Notes under the pieces: model-generated | Seen by the model: only the letters and a program-made list of their open reading frames with translations | Told to the model about the DNA's origin: nothing | Database searches by the model: none | NCBI GenBank assembly: GCA_934635225.1 | Contig: CAKTYZ010000015.1 | Coordinates: forward strand, 27,049 to 91,048 | Length of the DNA stretch: 64,000 nt | Direction: 5' to 3' | Source: an uncultured Kiritimatiellota bacterium | GTDB taxonomy: Bacteria; Verrucomicrobiota; Kiritimatiellia; RFP12; UBA1067 | In this document: positions 47,916-58,800 of the stretch, one piece after another | Numbering within the stretch: the first letter of the stretch is position 1 | Layout: every line of letters begins with the position of its first letter | Program-made: the position numbers and the translations under genes

Positions 47916-49142
47916 TTCGTATGCCCTCCAGACCTCTGGTAGCGACTTCGCGCTGACGTTCTATGCGAAGGACCAGCACGCCGTCACGCGGACGGCGGTG
48001 CGGCTCACCGGCCTGTCGGCGGTCGATGCGCACGGGCTTGCCGCGCACGCGATCGCCGACGCGGCGGGCACGGTGCTGATCCGCGATGCGCATCCGCTCG
48101 TGCCGGCGGGCGTGGCGCTGAACGTCTCGACCGTCTACGCGGACACGCTCAGCGCGTTCACGGTGCCGATTCCCGTGACCAGCACGAAGGTCTTGACGAA
48201 CCTCTCCTTCATGGTCGGATGGGATGCGAACGTGCTGGAACTGCGCGGCGCGTCAGGCGGTGCGTTCCTTGACGGCATTCCCTCGGCGGACACGGCGAAG
48301 GTCGGCGCGAAGGGGACTGTCCCCGGCACGCTCTACCTAACCTTCTACGCCAAGGATCAGCATACGGCGAAGGAAACGGCGATCACGCTGAAGAACGCCT
48401 CCGCGCGGTGCATCGACGGGCTGGCCGCGAGAATCACGACGGTGGACGGCACGGTTCATCTCACGGACGCCAACGCGCCCGTCCCCGTGGAACTGACGGT
48501 GGCCGCGCATCATGTGCGCACCCGGAGCGGCGAGCCGTTCAAGGTCCCCGTCGGCGCGACGACGAGCGGCGACCTCGCCACACTGACCGTTGACGTCGAG
48601 TGGGACGCCTCTCTGCTGACCTTCGGAGGCTGCCCCGCCGCGCAGCGCGTGACGACTCTCGCGGACAACAGGCGACGGTTCGTCTTCGCCTGCGCGGGCA
48701 ATTACAACCTCTTCAGCCTCGACTTCACGGCGGCACGGATCGCGGGGCTCCAGACGAACAGCTGGACGCGCGTCGTCGCGGCGTCGGGCGTCGGGAAGAA
48801 CGGCCTTGCGGCGATCGTGAAGACGGCGCTTCCGTGCACGGGCAACGTGATCATCGCCCGCGAGATCGGCAAGTACGACCCGGGCGACCTTGACGGCGAC
48901 GGCGCCTACACCGATGCGGATGTCCTGATCCTGAACGGCTACCTCGTCTATCTGAAGATGCAGAAGAAGGGCGCGAGCTTCGCCGCCGCCTATGCGGAGG
49001 CCTACAGGAGGCAGTATGGCGTGGACGTGCGCCTGACGGGAGCCGCCGCGCGCGCGGCGGACGTCAACGGCGACGGGGAGGTCTCGTCGAGCGATGTGGC
49101 GATGCTGAAGATGCTGGTCAGTGAATCGGAAGGAGCGGGCAA

Positions 49143-50426
49143 ATGAAAAGGCTGTTGCTGAGTTCTGTCGTTTGGGGCCTTGCGGCGGTCGGGGCCTTGG
49201 CACGGACGCTGACGACGGGAACGGTCGTCTGCAACCCGGGCGTCGTCGTCTCCGTGCCGCTTGCGGCCGACGACCTGACGGACGTCGGCGCGGCGTCGTT
49301 CGTCCTCAACTACGACCCGACGGTCGTCGTCTGCCTCGGCGTCGATGCGGGGCCAGCCGTCGCGGCGGGCGAGTTCTCCTCCGCTGACACGGGCGCGGGA
49401 CATCTCATCCTGTCGGTCGGCGCGTTTCGGGAGAAGGGCGGCGCGATCGCGTCAATTCGGCTTCTGGCGCGTGAGGGGACGCAGGGTCTCTATTCGGATG
49501 TCACGATCGCCGAGGCCGACCTCGCGGCGCGGGACGGGCTGACGGACTTTTCGGCGGCGAATCCCGTGAAGACCGTGAACGGCATGGTGCGCGTCCTTGG
49601 GGCCTCGGCGGAGGCGGCGCGGCTGGAGGCGGGCTTCGTCGTCTGGCCGAAGACGGCCCTGCGTGCGCTCACGCTGGCGGCGGGCGACGGCGTCAAGGCC
49701 TCCGACGACGGTTCTCCCGTCGTCGTGTCGGGTGCGGTGGACACGACGGGTGAGATTTCCGTGGACGCGCCGCCGAGCGGCTGGCAGACGGGGACGTACG
49801 CGCTCCTCTCGACTCCGACGCGGGGTCTCACGTTCGACTTGGCGGAGACGCCCGAGGCGACGCTGCGCGCCGAGACGGCGGGCGGCGTCACGACCTATTA
49901 CGCGGACGTGACGGTCGCGGGCTCGGCTGAGATCGTGGCCGAGCGCGGGACGCTTCCGCCGGAGACGCGCGCGCAGGTCAAGGCTCTGCTCGCGGACGCG
50001 CTCGCTGCGCACCCGGACGTGATGACCGTGAAGGTGAAGGGTGACGCCGCGCTTATTCCCGTCGCCGCCGATCTCGGCATCGCGCCGCAGCTCGATGTCC
50101 TCGGCACGACCGCGACGGCGACCTACGCGACGCCGACGCTCGTCATCACGGCGTTCGACCCGAAGACGGGACTTGTGCGCATCCGGGTGACGCCAGGGGC
50201 GGGGAACAGCATCCGCGCACCGCTCGCGACGGGCTGCATCCATGTCTACGGGACGGACAGTCTGCAGGGGAAAATGCGGTACATCGGCCATACGAGCATC
50301 GATCTCACACCATATCTGAAGGACGCGACGAAGGGCGAGGCCGATCTCACGGTTGCGCTCGGTTCGCACACGTTCATCAAGGTCAAGGCAGAAGAAACAA
50401 CAAAACAAGAAGGAGAAGAGGAATGA
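49143..50426 (+). CDS. Secreted cohesin-like protein (427 aa)
   Basis: Signal peptide MKRLLLSSVVWGLAAVGALA. Residues ~22-155 form a cohesin-like sandwich (VVSVPLAADDLTDVGAASFV; GGAIASIRLLAREGTQGLYS). The C-terminal region (~260-420) has LVITAFDPKTGLVRIRVTPG and an IDLTPYLKDA segment and is unassigned. ATGA-coupled to the dockerin gene upstream, so it may be its partner. Ends in a Glu/Lys tail. Confidence 0.7.
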   Translation: MKRLLLSSVVWGLAAVGALARTLTTGTVVCNPGVVVSVPLAADDLTDVGAASFVLNYDPTVVVCLGVDAGPAVAAGEFSSADTGAGHLILSVGAFREKGGAIASIRLLAREGTQGLYSDVTIAEADLAARDGLTDFSAANPVKTVNGMVRVLGASAEAARLEAGFVVWPKTALRALTLAAGDGVKASDDGSPVVVSGAVDTTGEISVDAPPSGWQTGTYALLSTPTRGLTFDLAETPEATLRAETAGGVTTYYADVTVAGSAEIVAERGTLPPETRAQVKALLADALAAHPDVMTVKVKGDAALIPVAADLGIAPQLDVLGTTATATYATPTLVITAFDPKTGLVRIRVTPGAGNSIRAPLATGCIHVYGTDSLQGKMRYIGHTSIDLTPYLKDATKGEADLTVALGSHTFIKVKAEETTKQEGEEE

Positions 50427-51154
50427 ACAAGATCATGATGGCCGCCGTGGCGGCGACGGGAATCTTCGCGGCGGGCGCGGCGGAGAGCGGACAGGGACCG
50501 GCGAACGGCTGGCGACTCTCGGTCGGCGGGCTCGCGCGCGGCTCGATGAAGGCGCAGGTCGGCGATCTCGCCGCAAAGCGGTGCGAGGCGTACGGCGCCG
50601 ACTTCGACGTGCAGTACCGCGCGTTCTCGTCCGGCGACTTCAGCCTGTGGACGGGCGTCGGCGGAACCTACGTGCCGAAGCAGAAGATGGGTTCGTCCTC
50701 GTTTTACGAATGTGATGCCAGCGACCCGACCATCACGGTCGAGGACGGCGGGAAGGGCCGGCTGGAGGCCGCGATGGGCGAGTTCAGGATCCTGCTCGTG
50801 CCGGAGTACGCGCTGACGGAACGCTGGATGGTTGGCGCGCGCATCGGCGCGGCGTTCGACTGGGTGCGGGGGACGGTCGATTCCACCGTCTGGAGCCGCA
50901 CGGACATCCACGTCCCGGGGCTACCCCCAACCGTCATCGGGCCGTTCCGCGAGAACGACCATTTCACCGAGTTCGTCACGCAAGCGGTCCTTGGCCTTCA
51001 GACGACCTATCTGTTCACGGACAGCGTCGGCCTCTATGCGAACGTCGACTACCGCTGCGGCGGAAACGCGACGTTCGAGAAGGGCGGCGAGCGGTACGCC
51101 GAGTTGAACCTTGACGGCTGGTGCGTCGGCGCGGGCGTCGTCCTCGCGTTCTGA
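50423..51154 (+). CDS. Outer-membrane beta-barrel candidate (243 aa)
   Basis: Signal peptide MNKIMMAAVAATGIFAAGAA, alternating amphipathic strands with aromatic girdle residues (GADFDVQYRAFSSGDFSLWT; LTERWMVGARIGAAFDWVRG) and a final Phe after CVGAGVVLAF, as in OmpA/OprF-type barrels. Could anchor the cohesin/dockerin proteins encoded upstream. ATGA overlap with the preceding gene. Confidence 0.65.
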   Translation: MNKIMMAAVAATGIFAAGAAESGQGPANGWRLSVGGLARGSMKAQVGDLAAKRCEAYGADFDVQYRAFSSGDFSLWTGVGGTYVPKQKMGSSSFYECDASDPTITVEDGGKGRLEAAMGEFRILLVPEYALTERWMVGARIGAAFDWVRGTVDSTVWSRTDIHVPGLPPTVIGPFRENDHFTEFVTQAVLGLQTTYLFTDSVGLYANVDYRCGGNATFEKGGERYAELNLDGWCVGAGVVLAF

Positions 51155-51336
51155 CCGAGCCCGGGGGCGTGCGCGACCTCGCCGCCCTCGGCTTCAGTGC
51201 CGCGATCGGCCCGAACACCTGAGCCCTCTCTTCGACAGCGTCTTTTTCGTGATTTCACTAAAGTTGTTTTACGAACGCTTTCCTTCCGAAGATCTGCTAT
51301 ACTTCACATCGTCAAGAATGAACAGGATTGACGATC
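51155..51336 (+). promoter_or_regulatory. Promoter region of the sialic-acid operon
   Basis: AT-richer DNA after the barrel gene with a likely -10 TATACT (51297-51302) about 35 bp before the start of the lyase gene; a matching -35 is not clear. GAACAGGATTGAC at 51318-51330 resembles one arm of the ACAGGATT repeats. Confidence 0.4.
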
Positions 51337-52233
51337 GTGAAGACGAAGAAACTTGAAGGACTGATTGCGGCGGCGCATACGCCGTTCCGGGCGGACGGCT
51401 CCGTCAACGTGGACTTGGTGCCGCGCCAGGCTGCGCTGCTGCTGAAGCAGGGCGTGACGGGCGTCTACGTGTCGGGCACGACGGGCGAGGGGATCTCCTG
51501 CTCGGTCGCGGAGCGCAAGGCCCTGTTCGACGCTTGGGCGCGGACGGCGAAGGGAAAGCTCTTCCTCATCGCCCACACGGGCGCGCTCGCGCTCCCCGAC
51601 GCCCAGGAACTGGGCGCGCACGCGGCGGCCTGCGGCATGGACGCCGTCTCGGTCGTGCCGGCGAACTATTTCAGGCCCGGTTCGCTTGAGGCTCTGGTCG
51701 ACTACCTCAACGCCGCGCTGGAGGGGTGCCGCAAGCTGCCGTTCTACTACTATCACACGGGCATGAGCGGCCTCGCCTTTGACATGGAGGCGTTTCTCGA
51801 AAAGGCCGACGGAAAGATCCCGAACCTCGCGGGCATCAAGTTCAACTATCCCGACCTCTACATGTACGCGCGCTGTCTCCGGGCGTGCGGCGGCCAGTAC
51901 GACATCACCTGGGGCATCGACGAGTGGTATGCGGGCGCCGTCGCGATGGGCGCGAAGAGCGCCATCGGCTCGACCTACAACTATGCCGCGCCGCTTTACC
52001 GCAAGATCCGCGAAGCCGTGCTGAAGGGCGATATTGCGCGGGCGACGGCGGGCATGCGCAAGGTCTGCGACATCGTGGACATCCTCGTGCAATATGGCGG
52101 CGTCGCGGGCGGCAAGGCGATGATGGCGGTGCACGGGCTCGACATGGGCGACGTGCGGTTGCCCTGCAAGCCGCTGACGGCGGCGGAGAAGGCCGATTGC
52201 GTCCGCCGTCTCAAGGAGATCGGGTATCGGTAA
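51337..52233 (+). CDS. nanA: N-acetylneuraminate lyase family aldolase (298 aa)
   Basis: DHDPS/NAL TIM-barrel aldolase: VSGTTGEG phosphate/carboxylate-binding loop (~46-53), LPFYYYHTGMSG with the catalytic Tyr, and AGIKF with the Schiff-base Lys. Splits N-acetylneuraminate into N-acetylmannosamine and pyruvate. GTG 51337 is preferred (AGGA nine bases upstream); TTG 51328 is an alternative. The HTGMSG segment and adjacent epimerase and transporter support the sialate-lyase rather than DHDPS role. Confidence 0.85.
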   Translation: MKTKKLEGLIAAAHTPFRADGSVNVDLVPRQAALLLKQGVTGVYVSGTTGEGISCSVAERKALFDAWARTAKGKLFLIAHTGALALPDAQELGAHAAACGMDAVSVVPANYFRPGSLEALVDYLNAALEGCRKLPFYYYHTGMSGLAFDMEAFLEKADGKIPNLAGIKFNYPDLYMYARCLRACGGQYDITWGIDEWYAGAVAMGAKSAIGSTYNYAAPLYRKIREAVLKGDIARATAGMRKVCDIVDILVQYGGVAGGKAMMAVHGLDMGDVRLPCKPLTAAEKADCVRRLKEIGYR

Positions 52234-52252
52234 GGGCGGGGGAGGGATTGAA

Positions 52253-52282
52253 ATGATCGGATGGTCGAATGATCGAGTTGAG
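52253..52282. repeat. Degenerate octamer repeat TGATCGGA/TGGTCGAA/TGATCGAG
   Basis: Three imperfect 8-bp units begin at 52254, forming ATGATCGGATGGTCGAATGA and onward. They supply an alternative ATG (52253) for the epimerase; repeat-like origin argues against it as the true start. Confidence 0.45.
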
Positions 52283-52291
52283 GGGCGAGGA

Positions 52292-53473
52292 ATGAGGCGT
52301 GAGCAAGCGAAAGCCTATTGGGCCGAATGGGCGGAAAGGTGCCGCGAGGACCTGACGGGCGACATCCTGCCGTTCTGGCTCAGGCACGGCTGGGACCGGA
52401 GGCATGGCGGCGTCTACACGTGCGTCGATCGCGACGGCACGCTCATGGATTCGACCAAGAGCGGCTGGTTTCAGGGGCGCTTCGCGTTCGTCTGCGCCTC
52501 CGCCTACAACACCGTCGAGCGGAACAGGACGTGGCTCGCCGCCGCGAAATCGACGCTCGACTTCATCGAGGCGCATCTCTTCGATGCGCGCGGACGCGCC
52601 TATTTCTCGCTGACGGCGGATGGCACGCCGCTCCGCATGCGCCGCTATGTCTTCAGCGAGTGCTTTGCGGCGATTGCGATGAGCGAATACGCGAAGGCGA
52701 CGGGCTCGGAGGAATATGCGGACAAGGCGCTCGCGCTCTTTCGGCGCATCCGCGCGTTCATGTGCGATCCGGCGATGATGCCGCCGAAGTTCGAGCCGTC
52801 CTTTCAGGCGCAGGGCCATTCGCTGACGATGATCCTCATCAATGTCGCGCTGCGGCTGAAGGACGTCTGCGACGATCCGATTCTCGACGGGCAGATCGCC
52901 GAATCGGTGCGGCTCCTGCGGGAGAACTTCGTGCATCCCGAATTCAAGGCCCTGCTGGAGACGGTCGGACCGCACGGCGAGTTCATCGACACGATGATCG
53001 GGCGGACGATCAATCCCGGCCACGCCATCGAGACGAGCTGGTTCCTGATGGAGGTCGCCGAAAAGACGGATGACGCGGAGTTGCTGTCGCTTGCGCTGAC
53101 GATTCTCGACTGGTCGCTCGCGTGGGGATGGGACAGGAAGTACGGCGGCATCATCAGTTTTCGCGATTGCCGCAACTTTCCCCCGCAGTGCTACGAACAG
53201 GACATGAAGTTCTGGTGGCCACAGTGCGAGGCACTGATTGCAGCCCAGTACGCCTGGACGTTGACGAAGAAGGCCAAGTGGCTCAATTGGCACCGCAAGG
53301 TGCGGGAGTGGACGTACGCGCGCATGCCCGACCGGAAATTCGGCGAATGGTACGGCTATCTGCACCGTGACGGTACGGTCGCCCAGCCCGCGAAGGGCAA
53401 TCTCTTCAAGGGGCCGTTTCACATTCCGCGCATGATGACAAAATCGATTGAGCTCGCCGGGAGGGTCGCGTGA
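52292..53473 (+). CDS. N-acylglucosamine 2-epimerase (AGE/RnBP family, 393 aa)
   Basis: An (alpha/alpha)6-barrel enzyme: DILPFWLRHGWDRRHGGVYT, KSGWFQGRFAFVCASAYNTV, a central HSLTMILINVALRL (catalytic-type His) and a late PGHAIETSWFLMEVAEK with the second His. Converts N-acetylmannosamine to N-acetylglucosamine after the lyase, as in the Bacteroides-type NanLET route. ATG 52292 follows AGGGG; upstream ATG 52253 lies in a repeat. Ends with an ATGA overlap into the transporter gene. Confidence 0.86.
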   Translation: MRREQAKAYWAEWAERCREDLTGDILPFWLRHGWDRRHGGVYTCVDRDGTLMDSTKSGWFQGRFAFVCASAYNTVERNRTWLAAAKSTLDFIEAHLFDARGRAYFSLTADGTPLRMRRYVFSECFAAIAMSEYAKATGSEEYADKALALFRRIRAFMCDPAMMPPKFEPSFQAQGHSLTMILINVALRLKDVCDDPILDGQIAESVRLLRENFVHPEFKALLETVGPHGEFIDTMIGRTINPGHAIETSWFLMEVAEKTDDAELLSLALTILDWSLAWGWDRKYGGIISFRDCRNFPPQCYEQDMKFWWPQCEALIAAQYAWTLTKKAKWLNWHRKVREWTYARMPDRKFGEWYGYLHRDGTVAQPAKGNLFKGPFHIPRMMTKSIELAGRVA

Positions 53474-55863
53474 ACGGAATCGACGCCACGATCATCGTCG
53501 CCTATCTCCTCGTCATGGTCGGCGTGGGGGTGTGGTTCATGCGCCGCAACAGGTCGGCGGACGACTACTTTCGCGGCGGCGGACGCCTCCCGTGGTGGGT
53601 CGTGTCGCTCTCCATCTACGCGACGCTCTTCTCGTCCATCACCTTCCTCTCGATTCCGGCGCTCACGTACCATTCGGACTGCCGCTACTTCTTCAAGACA
53701 TTCGGGATCCTGCTGCTCGTGCCGGTCGTTGTGCGGTTCTACCTGCCGTTCTTCCGCAGGCTGAACCTGACGAGTGCCTACGAGTACCTGGAGGTGCGCT
53801 TCAACCTCGGCTGTCGGCTGTTTGCGTCCGCCGCGTTCATCCTGTTCATGATCGCCCGCACGGCGGTCGTCGCGTACCTGCCGGCCGTGGCGATCGCCGC
53901 CGTATCGGGGATGGACGTCAACCTCGCGATCATGGCCGTCACGGCCGTGACGATCCTCTACTGCACGATGGGCGGCGTGGAGGCGGTCGTCTGGAGCGAC
54001 TTCGTGCAGAGCATGATCCTGATCGTCTCGACGGTCGCGATCTACGCCTATCTGGTCTGCGGCACGGACGGCGGGCTCGCGGGCTTCCTGTCGCAGGGGC
54101 TCGCGGCGGGCAAGTTCCGCATGGTGGACCTGGGGTGGGACTGGTCGCAACCCGTCCTGTGGGTCGTGCTGGTTGGCGGACTCGTTGAGAACCTTGCGTC
54201 ATACACGTCCGACCAGTGCGTCGTGCAGCGGTACATGACGTGCAGGGACGAGGCCGCGGCGGCGAAGTCCATCAGGCTCAACGGCGTCCTGTCGTTCGTG
54301 AACTGCTTCGTCTTCTTCACGCTTGGTGTCGCGCTCTGGACGTTCTACCAGTCGCATGCCGACCGGATGCCGGCACTCGCGAAGAACGACCAGATATTCC
54401 CGTGGTTCATCGCCCACGAGCTGCCGGTCGGCTTTTCGGGGCTCGTGCTCGCGGCCGTCGCGGCGGCGACGATGAGCACGCTCTCGGCGAACCTCAATTC
54501 GGCGGCGACGGCCTTCACGACTGACTTCTACGAGAGGCTGCGGACGAACGTCGCGGCCTCGGACGGCCCGCGCGCACTGCTTGTCGGCAAGGTCTCGACG
54601 GTCGTCGTCGGGCTCCTCGGCGGGGCGTTCGCGCTCGTCCTCGCGAACATGGACATCGGATCGGTCTACGACCAGTTCCTCAAGTTCCTTGGCGTGCTGA
54701 CCGGCGGGCTCGCGTGCCTGTTCCTGATGGGGCGCTTCCTGCCGTTCGTGAACGGGCGCGGCGCGTTCGCCGGTCTTGTCGCCAACTACGTCGTCTGCTT
54801 CGCGCTTGATCTGGTCCCGTTCGCGCACAAGCCGCACCTCCTGCTCTACGGGTTCTTCGGCATCGTCGCGTGCCTCGTCGTCGCGCCGCTCGCGAGTGCA
54901 CTCCTGCCGGAAGGGCGACATCCGGCGAAACGCATGATCCTTTGTCTGCTGGGCCTGTGTTGCGCGCTGGGGGGCACCGCGTCGCCGACGGCTGCCGCGT
55001 CGCCGCTCGCGCTCCCGGCCGACTTCCCGTCCGACGGCGAGGTTTGGCTCTGCGCCGGGCAGTCCAACATGGAATGGCCGCTTCGGAAGGCGGCGCGTGC
55101 CGAGGCCGAGGCGCGGCGGCTGGACGAGGCCCGCGTCTGGCACTGGGACTTCCGCGACGACCGGTGGCGGCGGCTGACGGCGGCGAACGCGGCCGACGCG
55201 AGCGCGCTGGCCGTCTCGTTCGCGACGCGCCGGGCGGCCGAGACCGGGAAGGCGGTCGCGCTCGTGCAGGTTGCGGCCGGGGGCGCGCCGACGGAGTCGT
55301 TCCTGTCGTCCGAGACGATGGCGAACTATCCGCGGCTTGCCCGCATCGCCGCGAACCCGAACGCGCTGGACAGGAACGACGACTTCCCCTGCCTCTGGTG
55401 CAAGGCGGAATACCCGGCCCGCCGCGCGAACGAGCGAGAAGGGCGCTGGTGGGCGGTCGGCGCGATGCACCGGGCGGGAATCGCGCGCGTGAAGGGCCTG
55501 CCGCTCGCGGGTATCCTCTGGTACCAGGGCGAGTCCAACGCCACGACCTCGCCGGACACGGCCCTGCCGGACGAATACCTTCTTGAGACGCTTCGGGCGG
55601 CCGTCGAGGATCTTCGGGGCGCGCGGACGATTCCCTTCGTGATGTTCGGGCTGCCGTACATCGCGAACCGTCCGTGGGCGCCGTACCGCGCGGCGCAGCG
55701 GAAGGTCTGCGCGGAAACGGGGGCGATCTACCTTGACACGCTCGCGGCGGGTCTGGGCGAGGCGCATGACGTGCACCCGCGCGACAAGGTTCCGTTCGCC
55801 GAACTGGCGCTGAAAGCCGTTGGACGGTACACATCAACAGAAAAGAAAGGAACAAGACCATGA
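53470..55863 (+). CDS. Sodium/solute symporter fused to a sialate O-acetylesterase (797 aa)
   Basis: Residues 1-~490 are an SSS-family transporter with about 13 transmembrane helices (IDATIIVAYLLVMVGVGVWF; a NRSADDYFRGGGRLPWWV loop; YCTMGGVEAVVWSDFVQS). A further hydrophobic helix (ILCLLGLCCALGGTAS, ~497-512) leads to an SGNH/SASA-type esterase: EVWLCAGQSNMEW with the nucleophile Ser (~531), GILWYQGESNA (~682) and DVHPRDK (~767) with the Asp/His pair. The esterase would sit on the external side, removing O-acetyl groups from sialate as it is imported. The join is in frame with no internal stop. Confidence 0.88.
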   Translation: MNGIDATIIVAYLLVMVGVGVWFMRRNRSADDYFRGGGRLPWWVVSLSIYATLFSSITFLSIPALTYHSDCRYFFKTFGILLLVPVVVRFYLPFFRRLNLTSAYEYLEVRFNLGCRLFASAAFILFMIARTAVVAYLPAVAIAAVSGMDVNLAIMAVTAVTILYCTMGGVEAVVWSDFVQSMILIVSTVAIYAYLVCGTDGGLAGFLSQGLAAGKFRMVDLGWDWSQPVLWVVLVGGLVENLASYTSDQCVVQRYMTCRDEAAAAKSIRLNGVLSFVNCFVFFTLGVALWTFYQSHADRMPALAKNDQIFPWFIAHELPVGFSGLVLAAVAAATMSTLSANLNSAATAFTTDFYERLRTNVAASDGPRALLVGKVSTVVVGLLGGAFALVLANMDIGSVYDQFLKFLGVLTGGLACLFLMGRFLPFVNGRGAFAGLVANYVVCFALDLVPFAHKPHLLLYGFFGIVACLVVAPLASALLPEGRHPAKRMILCLLGLCCALGGTASPTAAASPLALPADFPSDGEVWLCAGQSNMEWPLRKAARAEAEARRLDEARVWHWDFRDDRWRRLTAANAADASALAVSFATRRAAETGKAVALVQVAAGGAPTESFLSSETMANYPRLARIAANPNALDRNDDFPCLWCKAEYPARRANEREGRWWAVGAMHRAGIARVKGLPLAGILWYQGESNATTSPDTALPDEYLLETLRAAVEDLRGARTIPFVMFGLPYIANRPWAPYRAAQRKVCAETGAIYLDTLAAGLGEAHDVHPRDKVPFAELALKAVGRYTSTEKKGTRP

Positions 55864-58800
55864 CAAAGGAAAAGATCCTGATGGGAATGCTGGGGCTCTG
55901 CGCCACGCTGCAGGCCACGACCTACACCTGGACGGGCGGCGGAAATGACGGAGGCTTGTGGACGACGCCGGCGAACTGGGGCGTCTCGGCGGGCTATCCG
56001 AACGGAGACGATGACACGGCGGTTTTCAGGTCTTCGGCGGACGTGCAGCTCAATGCGTCCGTGACGCTGCAGTATCTCGACGTGAAGGCGGGTGCGACGG
56101 TCGCCGTCTCGGCGATGGAGGCCGGGAGCCTGACGATGAACAACACGACAACTGCCGCGCGCATCGGGTTGCGCGTTTCGGAGAATGCGAAACTTTCCTG
56201 TGCGGCGCCGATGCATTTCGCGACGACGACGCGAAGCGACGTGCAGGTCGAGGCGGGCTGCGAACTGCATTTTCGCGACGCATTGACGATTGACGGAGGC
56301 GCCTTCTACGTGACGGGGACGGGGCTTTGCTCCTTCGAGGGGGCGGCCGCCGTCAAGGCGCCGGCGACGAAGGCGTATTTTGGCCTCTTCTACAAAGGCT
56401 ATGCGTCAGAAGCGACCGTGCGGTTTGCCGATGACGCCGCCGTGTCGTTTCATTCGGTCTTCGCGGGCGCGAGTTCCACGGCGGCCCCTGCGGTCGCGTT
56501 TTCACAAAGCGGAAACGCGCATGTCTCGATTGCGCAGGACTTGAATTTGAGCGGCGACATCTGGCCTGATGAAACGCCGGAACATGCCGGACACGCCTAT
56601 CGGCTGGAGGGCGGCGAGCTGACGGTCGGCGGCACCTTCTTCGTGGGAGGAAACCAGTCGGCGCGTTTTGTCCAGACCGACGGAATGGCGACGGTCAAGA
56701 CCTTGCGGTTCGGAAAGTCGAATGTCGCGTTTGCGGGCGAACTTCAAGGCGGTACGCTGACGCTGACGAATGGCTCGTCCAGTCCGTCCGACGTCCTGTG
56801 GTTCGGCGATGGCCTGCGGCTGCTTGTCAGCGGCGGACGCTTTGTCTATCCGTCCGCATTCACGCCCTGCGACCATCCCGGCCTCACCTTTGGCGCGGGC
56901 GAGTTCGTGCTGGCGTCGGCGAATGGCACGCTCAGCTGGAACTTTTCGCGCAACCTTGTCCAGGCTGGCGCGACGCTGGCCTATGATGGAACGGCGAAAA
57001 TCGACTTCGGACATCATGTCTGCACCTACGGCCTGAACTTGGCCGTTCGCGGCGAAGGCGTCCGCCTGACGCTGCCGTCGCACACGGTCCTCTTTGCGCC
57101 GGACGGCGGGGCGATGCGGCCGATGAAGCTGACGGTTGGCGCAGGGGCTTCTTTCCGTCTGGCGGACACGTCGGTACGCGTCCAGGCGCCGCTCGATCTC
57201 GCGGTCGAGGAAGACGGAAAGATCGAGATGCCCACGCGCAATGTCCTGGTCGCCCATCGCCTGACGGTGGCGGGCGTCGAAAAGGGACGCGGTCGTTTTT
57301 GCGCGACCGCCGAAAATGCGGACTGGTTCGAGAGCGGGCATGATGTCTCGTCAATTCTCGTGCCACGCGTGTGGACGGGCGCGGGCGACGGCACGAGCTG
57401 GACCGATGCGGCGAACTGGGCGGACGACGACGCGACGTGCGCCTACAGCGACGTTTCCGCCGCGAGGACGGTGACGATGCCAGCGGACGAGACGACGGTC
57501 GGCGCCCTTGTCGTGCTGCCGAACGCCGCACGACAGCCCGTGACGGTGGCGGGCGACGGGCGAATCGTCTTTCAGGAAGAGCAGCTCGTCGCAGCCGTGG
57601 TCGTCGCCGAGGACTGCACGCTGGCGTTCGACATGGACGTGCGTGTCGGCACCACGTGGTCGCAGGGGCTTGTCGGCGGCGGCACGGTTGCGTTCAAGAA
57701 GTCCTATCCCGGCGCCAACGGAAGCTATGCGCCGTTTGCCATCGACGGAAAAGTCGTCTATTCGGGCACGGAATCGCTGGTGCCGAGCGCCGACAGCGCG
57801 GCCTATAACTTCTTCTCGCTGTGGACATACGAAACGGCCGTCCATTCGGCGTTCGAGATCGTCGAGGGCGCCAAGCTCGACGCCACACGGCTCTTTTGCG
57901 GTCCGGGAGGCTTCCTCATGGCCGAGGACATCCGTCAGACGGGCGGCGAGACGACGTTCGGCACGTTTTACGTCAATCAGCACAATCACGACGTCACGCA
58001 CAGCCCGACGTACCGGCTGGAGGGGGGGCGCCTGACGGTCAACGGACCCCTCAACCTGAATGCCTTCTACTCCGGCTCGATGACGCGCTATCCCGGCGGC
58101 AGTTTCGTGATGACCGGCGGCGAACTGGTCTGCGGCTCAATGTGGTGCGCGCTGAACCAGAACTACTTTCGCCTGTCCGGCGGAAGGGCCACGGTTGCCG
58201 GAGACCTGAAAGCGGCGTTCAGCGAGACCTTTGGCCAGACGAACAGGAACGACTGCGCCTATCTGCTGGGTGGCGTCACGCTCGCGTTTGCGGGAACAGA
58301 AGCGCGAGCCATTGCCGCCAAGGCGCAGCTCACGGGGCAGGGCGGGGACACCAAGATCGTCTCCGACGGTTGCCTGGTCAAGGTGAGCGAGGGCGCAGAC
58401 CTCACGGGTGCCGGCGGGCTTCACTTTTCGGGCGACGGCATTCTCGACGTGTACGGGCGATTCGGCTTCACGGGACGGTTGACCTTCGACGGCTCGTCGT
58501 GGTGCTATCTGAAGGAGGCGTCCGTGCTGGACGGCCCGCGTGAACTCAGGGTGACGCGCGGCACATTCTGCGTGCGCGGCACGATTGCGAAGTCGCCCGA
58601 CAGCATCTACCTTTATCGTGAAGATGCGCTCACGTCGGACAGGACTGGCAAGAGCATGACGGTCCGGCGGCTGGTCGTCGCCGGCGAAGACCGCCCCGTC
58701 GGGACCTATACGTTCGGTACGCTGTCCGTCACGGTCGAACGTCCGTCGGGATGGCTTTCGGACGCGGCGGCAGACCTCTCGGACGAGAGGGCGGACGTCG

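Larger units (their letters stand above)
47776..49146 (+). pseudogene. 3' part of the prophage-split surface protein, with dockerin
   Basis: Continues the frame interrupted at 2956. It contains the rest of one cohesin-like domain (LTNFTATVEWDADVLELKGV), two further domains and a C-terminal dockerin pair DLDGDGAYTDADVLILNGYL and DVNGDGEVSSSDVAMLKMLV with calcium-binding loops. Cohesin-like and dockerin modules in one chain suggest multimerising surface scaffolds. An in-frame ATG at 47719 in phage DNA could start an unexported fragment. Ends with an ATGA overlap into the next cohesin-like gene, so both normally form an operon. Confidence 0.85.
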
